Origin: Gnetum montanum | Lineage: Eukaryota; Streptophyta; Gnetopsida; Gnetales; Gnetaceae | Direction: 5' to 3' | Assembly (NCBI GenBank): GCA_015680685.1 | Contig: MNCI01000266.1 | Span: forward strand, 333,439-383,418 | Length of the DNA: 49,980 nt | Shown here: one piece after another, positions 10,001 to 22,068 of the stretch | How positions within the stretch are numbered: position 1 is the stretch's first letter | Layout of the letters: each line of letters starts with the position of its first letter | The notes under the pieces: generated by a model | The model's database searches: none | Told to the model about the DNA's origin: nothing | The model's input: the letters and a program-made list of their open reading frames with translations, nothing else | Translations under genes and position numbers: made by a program

Positions 10001-12500
10001 ATGAGGGAGAAGTAGGGCTATCAATTACATGTGTCTATGAGTGCTGTGTAGGGTTTTTTATTTAGAAGAAGGTTTTTTTTTTGGATTTTATTTTTCAAAC
10101 CACTCAACTAGGGAGCTTGCTATAAGTTAACAACCTTGGTGGCATTACATTACTGTGGTTGGGTTGGATTTTCACCTTGCAGGTGGTAATTGAGTTGAGG
10201 GTGGAGGGACATGTGTAGAAGGATGATGAGGATAATGAGAAAATGGAGATTCCCCTCTTAGAGATTGGGCTCTATAATATTTAGGAGGGTAGTAGTGGTG
10301 TTGGAATGAGGCATGATTGGAAGATTCACATGGAGAAATGGGTTGCTAAACATAGTAACCATAAGGATTTAGTTGCTGGTAAGGGTACTACTGCCTAGGT
10401 GGTGGCATCCCCCATGACTATGGATGTTGTCATTGCTAGTACTAATCATGTAGTTGGGGTGGAGCTCCACTAGGATAATAGACTTTTTTTGGGTGGAATT
10501 ACCTATACTTACCTTGATGATAAGGTGACCAATTAAGTGCCTTCCTTCTTGCTAATCTAGCATTTAGTGTGTATACCCTAGAATCCTACAAGTGTGATAG
10601 AATAGGACAACATCTATTAGGATATTCATATTGGCAAATGTTACACCCACCATCATCTTTCTTAGTTTTGGAATTTGTAACCTCGTTGAAAGAAGCAATG
10701 TTGCCCTCACCCTTCGGTTGGCCATGCTTAGCTTCCTTCATTATCCTATGATAATGATCAATACTTTGCTTTTTAAACTCCTCTACTATTTTGAAAGGAG
10801 TGTGAAAATTTTCATCCAAAGAGTCCCACATTTTATCTACCTTAGATGAAATTTTAGAAACAAAATTTTGAATTGGCAAGGTCTTATACTACACCACTTC
10901 ATCAAGAAATGCCCCCTCCTAATTGTCATAAAACCAAACTTTCCTTTTTTTTTGGATGGAAGGGTCCCAATTATATTCCTTCACACTTTTCTTTTTTGTA
11001 ACTTGTCTTCTTCTTTGGCCACCTACTAAATTAGCCTTTCGATTTAATGATCTTTGAATCTAAAAGTCTTCCTTGAGCATAGACCCTAAGAGTTCTCCTT
11101 ATTTTTGTGGAGCCCTTCTATGATATGGCAGAGCTATTACCTTTGAGAATAACAATGGCTAAGACATTGGTGCAAGAGAGAATAGTGCCTACCCATGGCT
11201 ATGTCAAAGGGTTCATGTATTTCTTATTTCCAACCTTGAATCTACTTTTCCAAGTTGAACACTCTGGAGTATTTTTGATACTAATTGTTGAAGAGCTCAA
11301 GCATTGTACTCCATTTGCAGATTGATTTTGAGTCCAAATATTGTTACCAACTCTCATCTTATTTGATGAGTGTCATTAGGAATAGCTTTAATTTTTTCCA
11401 TTAGTTCTCCATGTTCTACAAGGCATATGCATCGTGAAATACTTGAAGATGATTCTATGAACTTGAGTTATATCCCCCTTCGAACTTGAAAACATTTTGC
11501 ATATTCAACCATTTGATTTAGCTATCTTTCACATGCCTCGCTGGGGTCCTCATGACTCTACAATGTTCAACATGTTGCTAGTGACAAGCAAAGGCTCATC
11601 ATAGTCATGGCCTCAGTGATGGCCATGATGCTTACGATGCCTTTTGTTATCCCTTCTTTCATTATGGTGGGCCTTCCTTGAATGCCCATGCCACTGGTCT
11701 CTAGTGGTCTAGTGGACCCTACAATCATCTTTGTCCCATTGTTCACCTCCATCATGGGAATGTCCTCTATGGCTTTGGTCAGAGATAGAGGACGAAGAAG
11801 AGAATGTCAAAGGTGAAGAGGAAGGAGGACTAGCACCACCACAGTGCCCGTAATCCATCTTCTTTGATGATAGCCACAATCATCATGTTTGTCATCATCA
11901 TGATGCTTGCCATCATTCTTACCATGACTCCCACCTTTGAAGCACCCATAATCATGGGACCCATTCTTGCCCAAACCATGATTATTTATAGTGGACTATA
12001 GTTTTTGGTTCAAGCCCCCCTCATAAAAGATAAGAAGAGGAGAGTTAGTAAATTGAAAATTCCCAAAAAAGGAATCCTCACTTTCTTTTTGGCCTAGTAA
12101 GAATAAGGGGTTATTGAACAATTTTACCTTCGATGCTTCATAATGCATCTCCTATTGTTGATCTTTATTTCATTGTGCTATAGTGGGATGATAATTCTAG
12201 TAGTCATGGTCTTGCATAATGTATTCAACATTGTGCCCCTAGATGCCCAATTTCATAAGAGTGTGTAGCAGCATCATAGGAATTGATCAATCAGGGAGCA
12301 ACATAATATTACCCTCCATGTTATTCATCTTGATGCAGAATGAAGGTGAATTCAAGCACATACTCATCGAGATGAGTATATACCACCTTGCATTGTTGGG
12401 GCACTGGCTAATTTGACCATTCATTTCTTTGTTGATTGGATGTATGCTTGAACTGTGACAAAGAATCAATCCTACGAGAAGAAGAAATTTTAGTTTGTAA
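10001..12500 (-). pseudogene. Element B gag
   Basis: Homologous along its length to element A gag. The Pro/Gln-rich tail (about 10100-10560) precedes a charged domain (10879-10586) that ends GGCNICQ, where A has GGCDIC. The capsid core (about 11480-11080) is broken by stops and frameshifts. A His/Asp-rich N-terminal part (about 12200-11760) shares NYHPTIAQ with A's DYHPTIAQ. The start codon seen in A (8764) is lost: the equivalent site near 12490 reads AAAATTTCTTCTTCT instead of ATGTATTCTTCTTCT. It is clearly more decayed than A, consistent with B being the older insertion. Confidence 0.7.
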
Positions 12501-12617
12501 AGAAAAATAGTGTGCTTTTACTATTATTAGTATTCTTATGATTGTGACTTTAAGGTTCATTACAATGATTTTAAATGATTTCATTAACTCCTAGGTAGCA
12601 AATGTAGCTAACTAAAG

Positions 12618-12636
12618 TCCTTGGCAATAATGCCAA
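12618..12636 (-). other. Element B primer binding site (tRNA-Asp type)
   Basis: The minus strand reads TTGGCATTATTGCCAAGGA, a decayed TTGGCGCCGTTGCCGGGGA, directly next to the LTR end at 12637. Confidence 0.75.
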
Positions 12637-13453
12637 TGATGAGCAGCAAGTAGTCCCTACGTCCAATCATACGAATCACTAGCATTCACTAAGCAATCCA
12701 GTTGAAGTTCATAGACTTTAGTTCTCTAAGCACACTTTGTGTAAGTACTGAAATTAATGGATATGATCATTGTCTTCTCAGTTCCACTTGTGAAGTGCAA
12801 TGGTATGGTTAAGTGTAACTAAGGCATATTATTTTTATTATTTTGTATTTTATTGTTTAATCACCTAAGTGCTGAAAATAGAGTAATGAATTTTTAATTA
12901 ATTTAGTAACTAAAAAATGTTTAACTATTCCTAACATAAGCATCCATTCCCACTTTTCATACATATCCTAAACACATTGCAACACTACTGAGTTACTAAA
13001 CATTAGGCACTATTGGAATTACCAAGCATAATGTATGCATGAAGCAGGTGTACTCATGTTTGTTATTTAATTGATATTAATTACTTAATTAAAATGCATT
13101 AAAGTAAAGTGCATGAATAATAAATGAATAAAGAAAACATTAATCTATTCCAAGTGTTACAATGTTTGATTAAAAAAGCTCGTTTTTATTAATGTTCACA
13201 TTGAGATCCTTCAGTACATCAATGCTCAAATAAAGATCCATACACTTCTTTGACTTCTACTATGAGCACTCAAAAAATATTCTAACTTTGAAGAAAAAAA
13301 ATTACAAGGGCTTTGCTAAAACTAATCAAAGAATTCTCTAAATGTGGTGGGTAGGCACACATTTATAGGCGATGACAAGGTGCCACGTTGATAGGTAGTC
13401 GTTAACATAGCAAAACCTATGTCAACAAGATCCCATTGATGAGATCTCATCGA
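12637..13453 (-). repeat. Element B 5' LTR
   Basis: Starts TGATGAGCAGC and aligns with element A's LTRs through several blocks, for example the CACTTAATTAGGAGAG area of A against the Ala/Thr-rich decayed text here, and the ACTTGTGTTCA area. The outer limit is uncertain: CCCATTGA at 13439 or CTCATCGA at 13453. A palindrome GATGAGATCTCATC (13439-13452) lies at this end, as palindromes do in A's LTR. Confidence 0.65.
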
Positions 13454-14474
13454 CGTAGCCTAACACACATGACTCATTAATACATATTGACTGGGTCCAA
13501 AATAACATTACAACTACCCATAAATCTAAACTTTTCCTATATTTTATTAAAATAAACTTCTATTATATAATAAAATTAAATAATTATTTTCTTCTACTCT
13601 AAAATGCCAACATAAAACACAACATAAATATTAGAGGAAAACTTTGAGTGGCTTTTATTTCATATAAATTACAAGAATGGAAAATGTTCGAACCTCAAAA
13701 TAATTGTGATATAACCACACGCTAGAATATATAGTCCATTTAGAACTTTGTAACTTAGCATTCACCACTAGAATCAAATTCATAACTTAGAGCTTTCAAA
13801 TCAAGAGTCTTATCACTAGGCTAGCTATATTACAATTAATTCCTTTACACAATGAACTGGAAACCTTTTTAATCAACATTATCAATACCTAAATTTTTTT
13901 TATAAATATGGAGAAAATAGTTAATTTCCTTCATAGTGGAAGAGACTACACATCCTAGGCTTTACTTGTAGGAAATCGAACTTGTTGATGGATTGAAGGT
14001 TATTTCCATCTGGAACAAGGACCAAAGGAGAATGTAGATCCTTTTAGGTTCCATGCTATTGTAACTTTCATTTCAGAATAACATGGATCTTGATTCCTTG
14101 TGAACCTCATCATAGTGATATGTAGTCTTGCAAAGGAGCTTTATCTTTGATGCTCAAGCCATTGACCTCTATTTGAAGTGGGTTTAGGCCTAGATACATT
14201 AGCTTAGAAATGTGTCTTAGCTCTTCTACAGGAACAATGTTTCATGTACTTGTTATTTTATGTGCATGTACCTTATTGGTTTTGTTGCATAATTAAGGCT
14301 TGCGGTGAATCTAGCACCTCTAATCATTGGCGAATGACTTATGTGCTCTATGTTATAAAATACATATACTAAGTTATGAGGCGTAGTCCATCTTTAGTTT
14401 ATCATATCTTATTACTACTATTATGACACTCAGGTGGTGCTAAATGGTTTTTTTTCAACGGTAGAAGGATTACA
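13454..14474 (+). other. Unassigned repeat-like DNA, probably including the LTR tail of element I
   Basis: No coding frame or recognisable domain. The right end must hold the 3' end of element I's LTR, because a primer site follows at 14477. I could not place the LTR's TG start. Nothing else is visible apart from AT-rich text. Confidence 0.4.
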
Positions 14475-14476
14475 CT

Positions 14477-14489
14477 TGGTATAAGAGCC
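14477..14489 (+). other. Element I primer binding site (tRNA-iMet type)
   Basis: TGGTATAAGAGCC, one base from the usual TGGTATCAGAGCC. It is preceded by LTR-like GGATTACAC and followed about 110 bp later by gag-like coding sequence. Confidence 0.75.
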
Positions 14490-14589
14490 AAATGTTCATG
14501 GTTCATTTCTTAACCTTTGATGACCATGGTGTAGCAGAAGAAGGGTAAGGGGAGCTACAACTCTTGTGAGATTTCTATTATCCTTAGCC

Positions 14590-15840
14590 CTCATGACAAC
14601 ATATAGGAGCATGTGCATGTCAAGGTACATGATGTATCACCTAAGTAGAAGAACTTAAGTGATAATTATAGGGTATCTATTAGGAATCTTGACTTCCTTG
14701 ATAAGGTACAGTAGCTATGTGGGTAGCATATAGAAGTTGACATTGTGATCATTAGTTCCTTGCTAGTGGAAAAAAAGATAAAAATGATTTATGATATTGT
14801 TGAAAAGTTGGACATTTCATATCTTCAAGAACTAAACTCAAGAGTGAATCTCAAGCTCTTCATAACTTATAATTTTATGTTTTTGAATCATATAAAATAA
14901 ATGAAGAATAGTGTTGATGATGTCTAGGTCTTAATGAGTGATGTATTGTAAAGGATGCGAATCCTAGAAGCCTAGGTGGATATGCTTGATGAAGGAAATA
15001 AGTAGTTGGAGGACAAGGTGATTATTCATGCAAAGTAAGTAACATCTAATTTGGGGTGGTCGATCCAAAAGTTCTAAGCTAAAGAACCTAAGATATACAA
15101 GGATGATCATGGTGATAAGCTTCTAGATGCCTTCATCTTTAAGCTAAAGAGTTTCCTTGAAATAAATGACTATCTGGAGGAAATGAAGATCAACATCACC
15201 TTCTAATTCCTAGGTGATGTTACTCAAACTTGATGGCTTGGAATTTTCCATAAAATGAAGTTAAGGACAACTCAAATGTTAGTGAAAACCTAGGATGATC
15301 TTAAAGCTATGCTCATTAGAAACTTTTGCCCAAACACTTCCATTGATAAAGCTTGGGTAAAGTTGAAAGAACTCTAGTAGAAAGGAAAGATGAAGGATTA
15401 TCTTCATGAATACAAAGAAGTAATATTGCAAATCCCCATAATTGATGAGAATTCTACGTTATACTTCTTATTCACTTGCCTAAAATCATAAGTCTAATAG
15501 GAAATCAAACCTACAATATTTGAGATTACAGGAAAGAACTAGAATTGGAAACTAGTTTGGTAGTTGGTTTAAGTCTTAAAAATAGAAAAACAATGGATCT
15601 AGTGCATGTCAAAATAGGAATCACTCTAGTGCTAGATTATGCAAGCTAGGTGGAAGAAATTTTAGAGGCAGCTCTTAAGATCCATGTCCTACCATTACCC
15701 CTAGTTGCCAAATCTCTTAACAAGGTAATGAGAAGCAATAGACTTTCAAAGATTATGGTCACTTTGAGGATAAGTACATACATTTTGGAGGATCTTTTAA
15801 TAATCCTAATTGAGACTACTCTTAGAACTCTAATTAATGG
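14590..15840 (+). pseudogene. Element I gag
   Basis: The plus-strand translation, broken by many TAG/TAA stops, includes a capsid-like stretch at about 15110-15480: AFIFKLKSFLEIND, then WLGIFHKM, then LKAMLIRNFCPNTS, then MKDYLHEYKEVI. This is the Retrotrans_gag pattern (W, then a conserved F, then an LxxYxxxF-like helix). Around 15740-15790, FKDYGHFEDKYI looks like a CCHC zinc knuckle that has lost cysteines. This is the expected start of a Ty3/gypsy Gag-Pol. Confidence 0.6.
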
Positions 15841-16079
15841 CTAGCTAGAAGGGAACCAAATGATAATTGATAGTTGAATGCTCTTGACTATCAGCCACAA
15901 GCTTGATTTTGGGTGATCAAGGTAAATGATAATGTGTAGTAGATCATATCTATGACAGTTACTATGAGGGTGATTGAGAAGATATCTTAGAGTTTAGTAC
16001 TCATTTAGCAAAATATTCAAGGAGAAAAACTAAAGTAATAACCTAGCTTGCATTTGATACAAATGATTTTAGTCTAATT

Positions 16080-16560
16080 TTCAATAAAATGATGATGCCT
16101 TGATTGACAAAGGTGTTAGTCAAAAGTTTTTCTTACCTAAGATGGATCATACCCTTAATATACAAGTACATATGGCTTTGGCATCCTAAAATTTAGCCAA
16201 GTTCTATCTAATTAGATACATGAAAGGTATGAAGAAGGTGATTTTGATGGTTGATCAGTGAAGTGAAAAATTAGAATTTTCTATCTTAGACATTTATTCT
16301 TTAAAAGTCATTTTTGGATAATAATTAATGAAGAAATCAAAATTGTTAGTCATATCATACTTAGATGTCCTCTACATTACACATGAGGATTCACTTTTCA
16401 TAGTAAAAACCTCTACAATGATAGTAATTGATACTAACAAGAAAGTGCAAATTGTTTCACCTATGATAATGAAGTGTGTTGCAAGGGACCTAATCCAACA
16501 AATGTTTCTTGTAGTGCTAAGGGTAATGGAAGATGGAATTTTTGTATAGGGGAATGTACG
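16080..16560 (+). pseudogene. Element I protease region
   Basis: Between gag and RT. The plus-strand frame has a hydrophobic stretch (LIDKGVSQKFFLPK) where retropepsin would have an L-I-D-x-G-x-S-x-x-F loop, then a relatively open frame (16328-16549) in the spacer before RT. The assignment rests on position plus this weak motif. Confidence 0.45.
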
Positions 16561-16599
16561 AGTAGAGAACATGTTAGGGAGATATAAGGATTTGATGCA

Positions 16600-17170
16600 A
16601 GTGGATTTGTTTAGAGAACTACCAGATTGATAGGTTTTTGATCATAAAATTAAGCTATTGCTAGGAATTGTCCCTCTTAAGTTGTGATCTTATAGGATGA
16701 TTGCTTGTAAGTTACTAGAGTTAAAAAAGTAGTTATAATGCTTAATAGAGATGGGTTACATTTGATCCTTAAAATCTTCTTATGGTGATACTGTTTTATT
16801 TACCAAGAAGAAGAATGATTCATTAAGATTATGCTATGTATTCAAGTTACTTAATATGTACACCATCAAAAATATGTATTTGATATTGTTGGTTTTAGAC
16901 CTATTTAACTAGTTAGTGGGGGTAAGAGTTTTATCTCAACTTAAACTTTGTTAAGGTTACTATTAGGTACAAATTCACAAAGGGATATCAAGATAAGATG
17001 ACATGTGTCACTTGTTATGGGTCATATGAGTAAATGGTCATGCCTTTTAGCTTGTATAATACTTCTACTACATTTTTCATGCTTAAGAATGAGGTGTTTC
17101 ATTCATTCCTTGATAACTTCATTATGGTATAACTTAATGATAGATTAATATACTCTCACTTGATGGATGA
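16600..17170 (+). pseudogene. Element I reverse transcriptase
   Basis: The plus-strand translation follows the Ty3/gypsy RT: LLLGIVPLK and YRMIACKLLELKK (fingers), IEMGYI then VLFTKKKNDSLRLCYVF, then TIKNMYLI, then a GYYQVQIH-like palm strand. The catalytic box at 17119-17158 reads FIMV*LNDRLIYS, so Tyr is a stop and the first Asp is Asn. It is inactive. In the intact family this enzyme copies element RNA into DNA inside the particle. Confidence 0.75.
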
Positions 17171-17539
17171 ACATCTTTAGCATCTAGAATTAATATCCTT
17201 AAAACTATGGAAGCAAAAACTATATGTCAAATGGGAACAATGTGAATTTGGTAAGCTAGAGTTAAAAGTTCTACACCACATCATCAATTTAGGAAAGAAA
17301 AAGCTAGATTCAAAGAAGGTAAAGGCCATTACTATTTGGCCTATTCCAAAAGATATGCATTAGTTACACCAATTTTTGGGGTTGGCAAGTTACTATAGGA
17401 AGTTTGTTTAAGTATTCTCTAGAGAGACAACAACCTTAATAAACTTACAAAAGAAGCTAGTCTCTTAGAAATGGCCTCACTAGTGTTAAGAAGAATTTGA
17501 TAAAATTAGAATGGTCCTCATAAATTTACTTATGTTGGT

Positions 17540-17720
17540 CCTTCTTAATTTCTCAAAACCATTTAAGGTTTACACAAATGCTTCAGATGAGGTGATTGGT
17601 GGGGTTCTTTTGCAAGACAATCATTTTGTGATGTTCAAATCAAAGAAGTTGAACCAAGTTCAGCAGTTGTAGCCTATGCATGAAAAGGAGACATTCAACA
17701 TGATATATAATTTTTTCCAA
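17540..17720 (+). pseudogene. Element I RNase H, N-terminal fragment
   Basis: FKVYTNASDEVIGGVLLQ matches the first strand of Ty3/gypsy RNase H, where the first catalytic Asp sits in TDAS (here TNAS). MHEKETFNMIY follows, near the catalytic Glu. The domain breaks off about 80 bp before element D's 5' LTR. Confidence 0.7.
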
Positions 17721-17799
17721 ATTTATGAGAAAAAATAATAGTTAGATACATAAAATAAAATTTCAAGTCAATATATGTTGTAGTTTGAAAGAAATTAGT

Positions 17800-18769
17800 T
17801 ATTAGAATGTGAATTAATGCCCCTTTTGACTTGGTTTCTTTAATTTTTCTAATTAGGACATCTAGCTGTGATCTTATGTGATACACAACTACTTGCAACT
17901 CATAATCATAGGCCAAGAATTAGACCTCATGTAATGAGAATGATCCTTGAACTTTAGAAGGAAGAGTGTCAATCCTACAATAGCTAGAAATTAACTTCAA
18001 AAGGAGGAAGAAAGATGAAAGAAGTGAAATTAGTTGCAAATAGATATGTGGAAGAACATGGAATTTGAAGTCAAGTTTGACAATGAACTATGAGCTCATG
18101 TGACTTACATCATCTCATAGTTCACAGAATTTCCACTAGCTATAGCTCATAACTAGTTGTAATTTATTTCTTAATAGAAATTAGGAATTCACTAGTGTGA
18201 GTCCTTGCAACTTGCATTTCTATCGTAGCCCATGGTATCCCCATAAGCATAATTGGTTATTTGAGCACTAGGATTTAATTATTTAGTTGTTGGAAATAGC
18301 TCACTAAGATTGTGGGTCATAGTCACTAGCAGTGGTGAGTTGGCTTTATAATTAGTTTTCTAGCTATGAGATGTAACCTTATGCAACTCACACCTAGGTT
18401 GCAGCCATTAGTTAGATGTTATTCCAACCATAAACTAAATTCATTTTAGCATTGAATAAAAGTGGGATTATAAAGAATGTTTTAGAAGAATGAATGGGAG
18501 AAGAATAGAAAAATAATAAGAAAGATAGACAAAAGAGTTTTTAAAAGAGATATAGAAATTTAGAGTGGATTGGAATTATTTTATTGAAATGTATTAATTG
18601 GTATTAGAGGTTCTTGAATAATAAGATAGTTATTTCTATTACTTAATAGTGAATTCATGTTGTGTGTTCTTCACCATAATTTTGTTAATTAACCTCATGT
18701 AACCTACGATCCTTCATTGATTCAACTTCAATGATGCTACAATGTAAGAACACAAGAAATTAATTAACA
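17800..18769 (+). repeat. Element D 5' LTR
   Basis: 970 bp. It starts TATTAGAATGTGAATTAATGC, aligning with TGTTAGGATATGAATTAATGC at 46824, so TG has become TA. It ends TTAATTAACA. Its first 530 bp align with the right copy. Confidence 0.75.
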
Positions 18770-18788
18770 TTTTAGCATTGTTGTGATA
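18770..18788 (+). other. Element D primer binding site, decayed (tRNA-Asp type suspected)
   Basis: TTTTAGCATTGTTGTGATA directly follows the LTR end. Allowing transitions and one extra base it can be read as a decayed TTGGCGCCGTTGCCGGGGA. The match is weak. Position is the main support. Confidence 0.35.
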
Positions 18789-18959
18789 GTTGTGGATTAT
18801 GGTGATATTTTCTCAAATTTAGAATTTGTACAATTTCTAGTTTTCTTTGTACAATTATTCTATATATGGATCCTAATTAGTCATTCAATTTGTGTATCTT
18901 AGTATTGTTAAATTTTCAAGTGACATTAATTGATTGGCATATCTTTCTTCTTAATTTGG

Positions 18960-21060
18960 AAATAATGATTATTGATGAAACAATTGTCAATGCTCAATGA
19001 TTCTCATAGTATATTATTATTTTTGTTTTGTATTTTCTTCATTTTTATTTTTTATTTGTCATTTCATTATAGGGTTATGATTTTAATTCTTGAGAAAGGT
19101 CAAAGATTGGTTTGTGATACAATACCTTCTTCATATGTATCAAAGAATAAGACTAAAACTATTCCAAAGTCATTAGAAGAGTAATCTTCATCAATGAATT
19201 CCAGAAGTCAACAAGGAAAAAGTCTATTAAGGCATGAAGGACGACTAGTTTTGCAAGTAGATCCAAAAACTCTAGCAAGTATAGGAACTAAGATGAATGT
19301 AGTAGATCAACATAATACCCCAATTACCCTAACTACTAGTGGGAATTAGTTTTTAGTCCTATTTCCTAATGGTATACAACCTAATCAAGTATCCATGATT
19401 GTTGGTATGCCTATTGAATTTGGATTTGGCACATCACTTTTAAATTCTATGAGTTAATTGGGTTTTGCTCCACCCATGCTATGTACCATTTCCATAACCA
19501 TACAAATGGTTGGTCCATCATCTTTCAATCAATCTTTCCCTTCACATGTTAGCTTTATGTATCATGCAAATACTTCCAATAATCCCTTTGATATTTTTCA
19601 TTAGTAGAAATTTCATCAACATCATTTACATGCCACTTAGAAAACCTTGCTAAATGATTTGACATAAGTTGTCCAAAATACATAGCTTCCATTGCCCAAT
19701 CAACTAGTCTCTTACTCTCTTTCCATTCCAACATAAGTGCCTATCACATCAACCATTTTCCCTACTATTTCTTAATTTGTACAAGATGATGTTCATATGA
19801 ATTATTCTAACATGGCTGAGATTCATCAACCAATAGCACAACATATCATTCCTTTTAATCCATAATCTATTCCTCTATCTTGTGGTCCAAAAATTCTACT
19901 AGTAGCATCCTATAGAGCTATATTTATGCAGGTACATCAATAGCCTTACTCTAATACACAAACATTGATGAATATTCCTCAAAGTGTTCAACCTATGTTC
20001 AATGTTCAAGCTACTTAAATTCAATATATACCTCAACTGATGTCTCAAAAAAAAAATTCCAAAACAAGGGCTTCAACAAATACCATACTATTTACCTCAT
20101 CATTTAGTTCTTCCAAGCAACAAATTTAGTCAGTTTTTACAATTTCAAAAGCAAGTTCCTTATCAAGGAATGCCTAATTAGTTTTCATTAAAAGACTTAA
20201 TGGATAGAAAATAAACTACCGCTCTCTCCCTTATTTTGTTGCTTGTTGAACAAGATGTTGAAATTAAAAATTTAGCAGTGTTTCCACAATTCTATGGTAT
20301 AGATGAAGAAGATTAATACCAACATATATAAGACTTTGAAATGTTGATAGTGACATGTGGTAACAATGTTATGAAACATACTAAAATGTGTGTATTTACA
20401 CTTACTTTTAGTGATCATGCATTATCATGGTATGGGTCATTAAAAAAATACTCTATTTAGTTCTAGGAAGAGTTTAAGGATGAATTTTAAATCATTCATT
20501 AGTACAAGAAATAAATTTTAGGCATTGAACAAAAAAAATTAAGACTTATGAATAGGCCTAGGAGCATTTTTAGGATATAAGGGAAAGGAACCCTGATAAT
20601 GTCTTTTTAGAATGTTAATTGCTAGGATTTTTTCTTGATAGGTTGACACTTGTGACACCGCAAACTATTGATTATGCTTATGGTGACATAATCATGCCAA
20701 TGATACTTGAAGTAACATTTGATGTTTTGGATCAAATTGTAAATCAAAGAAAGAGTTGGCCTATTAGTAAAAGGCCAATATATTAGAACATATGGTGATG
20801 ATAGGTTTGGCAAATTAAATTAAAGAGATTAATAGCAAATTTTCATCTTTATATATGCCTTTCAATACTATTGTGTAGGGAAAATCTTCTTAGTTTCAAT
20901 AACAAGCATCATCAGTTTGTAGTAATGAAAGAATTTATAATACTCACTAACCTTAGCCTAGAGGTGTGGATTTTTCTTATGCTTGTGTAATTTGTGAGGA
21001 GATTGACCATACTACCTATTATTATTCTATTTTATCATTTATTAAAAAATAAGCTAATGT
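18960..21060 (+). pseudogene. Element D gag
   Basis: Plus strand with many stops. A Pro/Gln/Ile-rich N-terminal region (about 19300-20200) leads to a capsid core at about 20280-20560: FPQFYGIDEED, then FEMLIVTCGNNVMKHTKM, then ALSWYGSLKKYSI. This matches Retrotrans_gag (FxG...F...C, then W). A zinc knuckle at 20984-21025 reads CVICEEIDHTTYYY: C-x2-C-x4-H is intact, but the last Cys is Tyr. The frame then runs into the duplicated segment at about 21068. Confidence 0.7.
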
Positions 21061-21067
21061 TGTAGGA

Positions 21068-21346
21068 AGTCAAGGTGTACAAGGGAGAGGATCAACTCTG
21101 CAAGGTAAGGGATGAAATTCTACTCAAAACCAAAATTACTAGTTACATCCTCCATTTATGTCTAATTATCAAAATTATAATAATAATTTTAACCAATCTT
21201 GAAGACCAAACCAAAATCATGAGTTTTGATAGAAGATTTTGCAATAAAAGAAGAGTTGCAACATACTATGCAATAACAAAATGATCATATAAGTAAGGTT
21301 ATTCAAGTATTACAACCTAAGAATACATCACTAACACAAATAGAAA
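21068..21346 (+). repeat. Internal direct repeat of element D, copy 1
   Basis: About 280 bp, repeated at 22558-22842 at roughly 90% by eye. Shared runs include AAGGTAAGGGATGAAATTCT and CATCACTAACACAAATAGAA. It lies just after the zinc knuckle. It is far too long for a target duplication. Confidence 0.85.
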
Positions 21347-21695
21347 GAAATTCTAGGGACTCTCAATCATATGAGTTCAAGGAAGATTATGAATGGGAAC
21401 AAAATGATGCTCCATTACCTTTCGATTCAATTCTTGAGGATGCTCCAAAACTTGTCAAAAATTAAATTAACTCATTGGAGAATTGGAGGGTATGACATGT
21501 CTTGCATACCATCTACTAACTTGTGAGTGATTCCTTCAAGTGGAGACTGATCAACTTCAAGTGAGTAGTTCTACTCTTCTTTTTCTTTCTTCGATTTGAT
21601 GTTCTTATTTAGAATTCATAATTTTTAATCTTGTTTTATATATGAAAAGGAAAGAAAAAGATTTTCACAAAGACATGGATGATTGATCTTTTCAA

Positions 21696-21885
21696 GTGAA
21701 TTTTTTGGAGACGCAATTGAAAAAGAGGGAGGAGTTAGTGGCTCCAACAAAGAGTGCTAGTAAGCACAAGAAGCAATTGGGTGGTAGCTTGGAAGGATGA
21801 AAAATGGTGTTGAGTAAAAAGGATGCCATTAAGGAAGAAAGGGAAGCACAATTAAAGATAGTTACAAATCTCCTTAAGGAGTTCT
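21696..21885 (+). pseudogene. Unrecognised Lys/Glu-rich coding-like remnant
   Basis: A plus-strand frame of about 62 codons with a single TGA. It contains LKKREELVAPTKSASKHK and later KKDAIKEEREAQLKIV, and ends in TAA after KEF. The composition suggests a charged coiled-coil-like segment. It lies between copy 1 of the D duplication and element J's primer site and is on the strand opposite to J. It could be displaced D gag or captured sequence. I do not recognise a family. Confidence 0.3.
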
Positions 21886-22054
21886 AATCAAAATGAATGA
21901 TCACTATTGTGCTACCTTGTTTCCTTACTCCATATCTTCTTGATTTTTGTGTTTTGCTTCTTCTTTTACATGTATGCTTGAATGTGCTTCTGTTTCTAAT
22001 AATAATAATAGTAAAATAATATTTTCTTCTACTTTGGCTTCTCAAGTGTGGTTT

Positions 22055-22066
22055 GCTCTGGTACCA
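22055..22066 (-). other. Element J primer binding site (tRNA-iMet type)
   Basis: The minus strand reads TGGTACCAGAGC, one base from TGGTATCAGAGC, two bases after the LTR end CACA. Confidence 0.75.
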
Positions 22067-22068
22067 AA

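Larger units (their letters stand above)
1..13453 (-). mobile_element. Element B: decayed Ty3/gypsy (Athila/Tat-type) LTR element, host of nested element A
   Basis: Minus-strand remnant, split by element A at 2641-9762. In sense order it has a 5' LTR (12637 to about 13453), a tRNA-Asp-type primer site, gag (about 12500-10000), protease (9960-9763 continuing at 2640-2281), a foreign LTR-like block, and then the protease-RT linker and the first residues of RT (725-250). B and A align along gag, protease and LTR, so they are the same family, but B has more stops and lost its gag start codon. The 3' LTR is not in the window. RNase H and integrase are not seen. The left limit is uncertain, because bases 1-89 may belong to something else. 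Confidence 0.75.
14475..17799 (+). mobile_element. Element I: decayed Ty3/gypsy element, 5' part only
   Basis: Plus strand. It has an initiator-Met-type primer site, gag, protease, RT and the beginning of RNase H in canonical Ty3/gypsy order, all with stops. The sequence stops being alignable just before element D's LTR at 17800. Integrase and a 3' LTR are absent from the window. The RT style (elongated V-A-Y-R-M, L-F-T-K-K-K) and iMet primer site point to a chromovirus-like lineage, but the diagnostic chromodomain cannot be checked. Confidence 0.72.

Noticed and set aside
18972-19184. Plus-strand frame with a hydrophobic stretch as a membrane protein
   Set aside because: T-rich leader of element D before gag; Phe/Ile codons come from AT-rich sequence.
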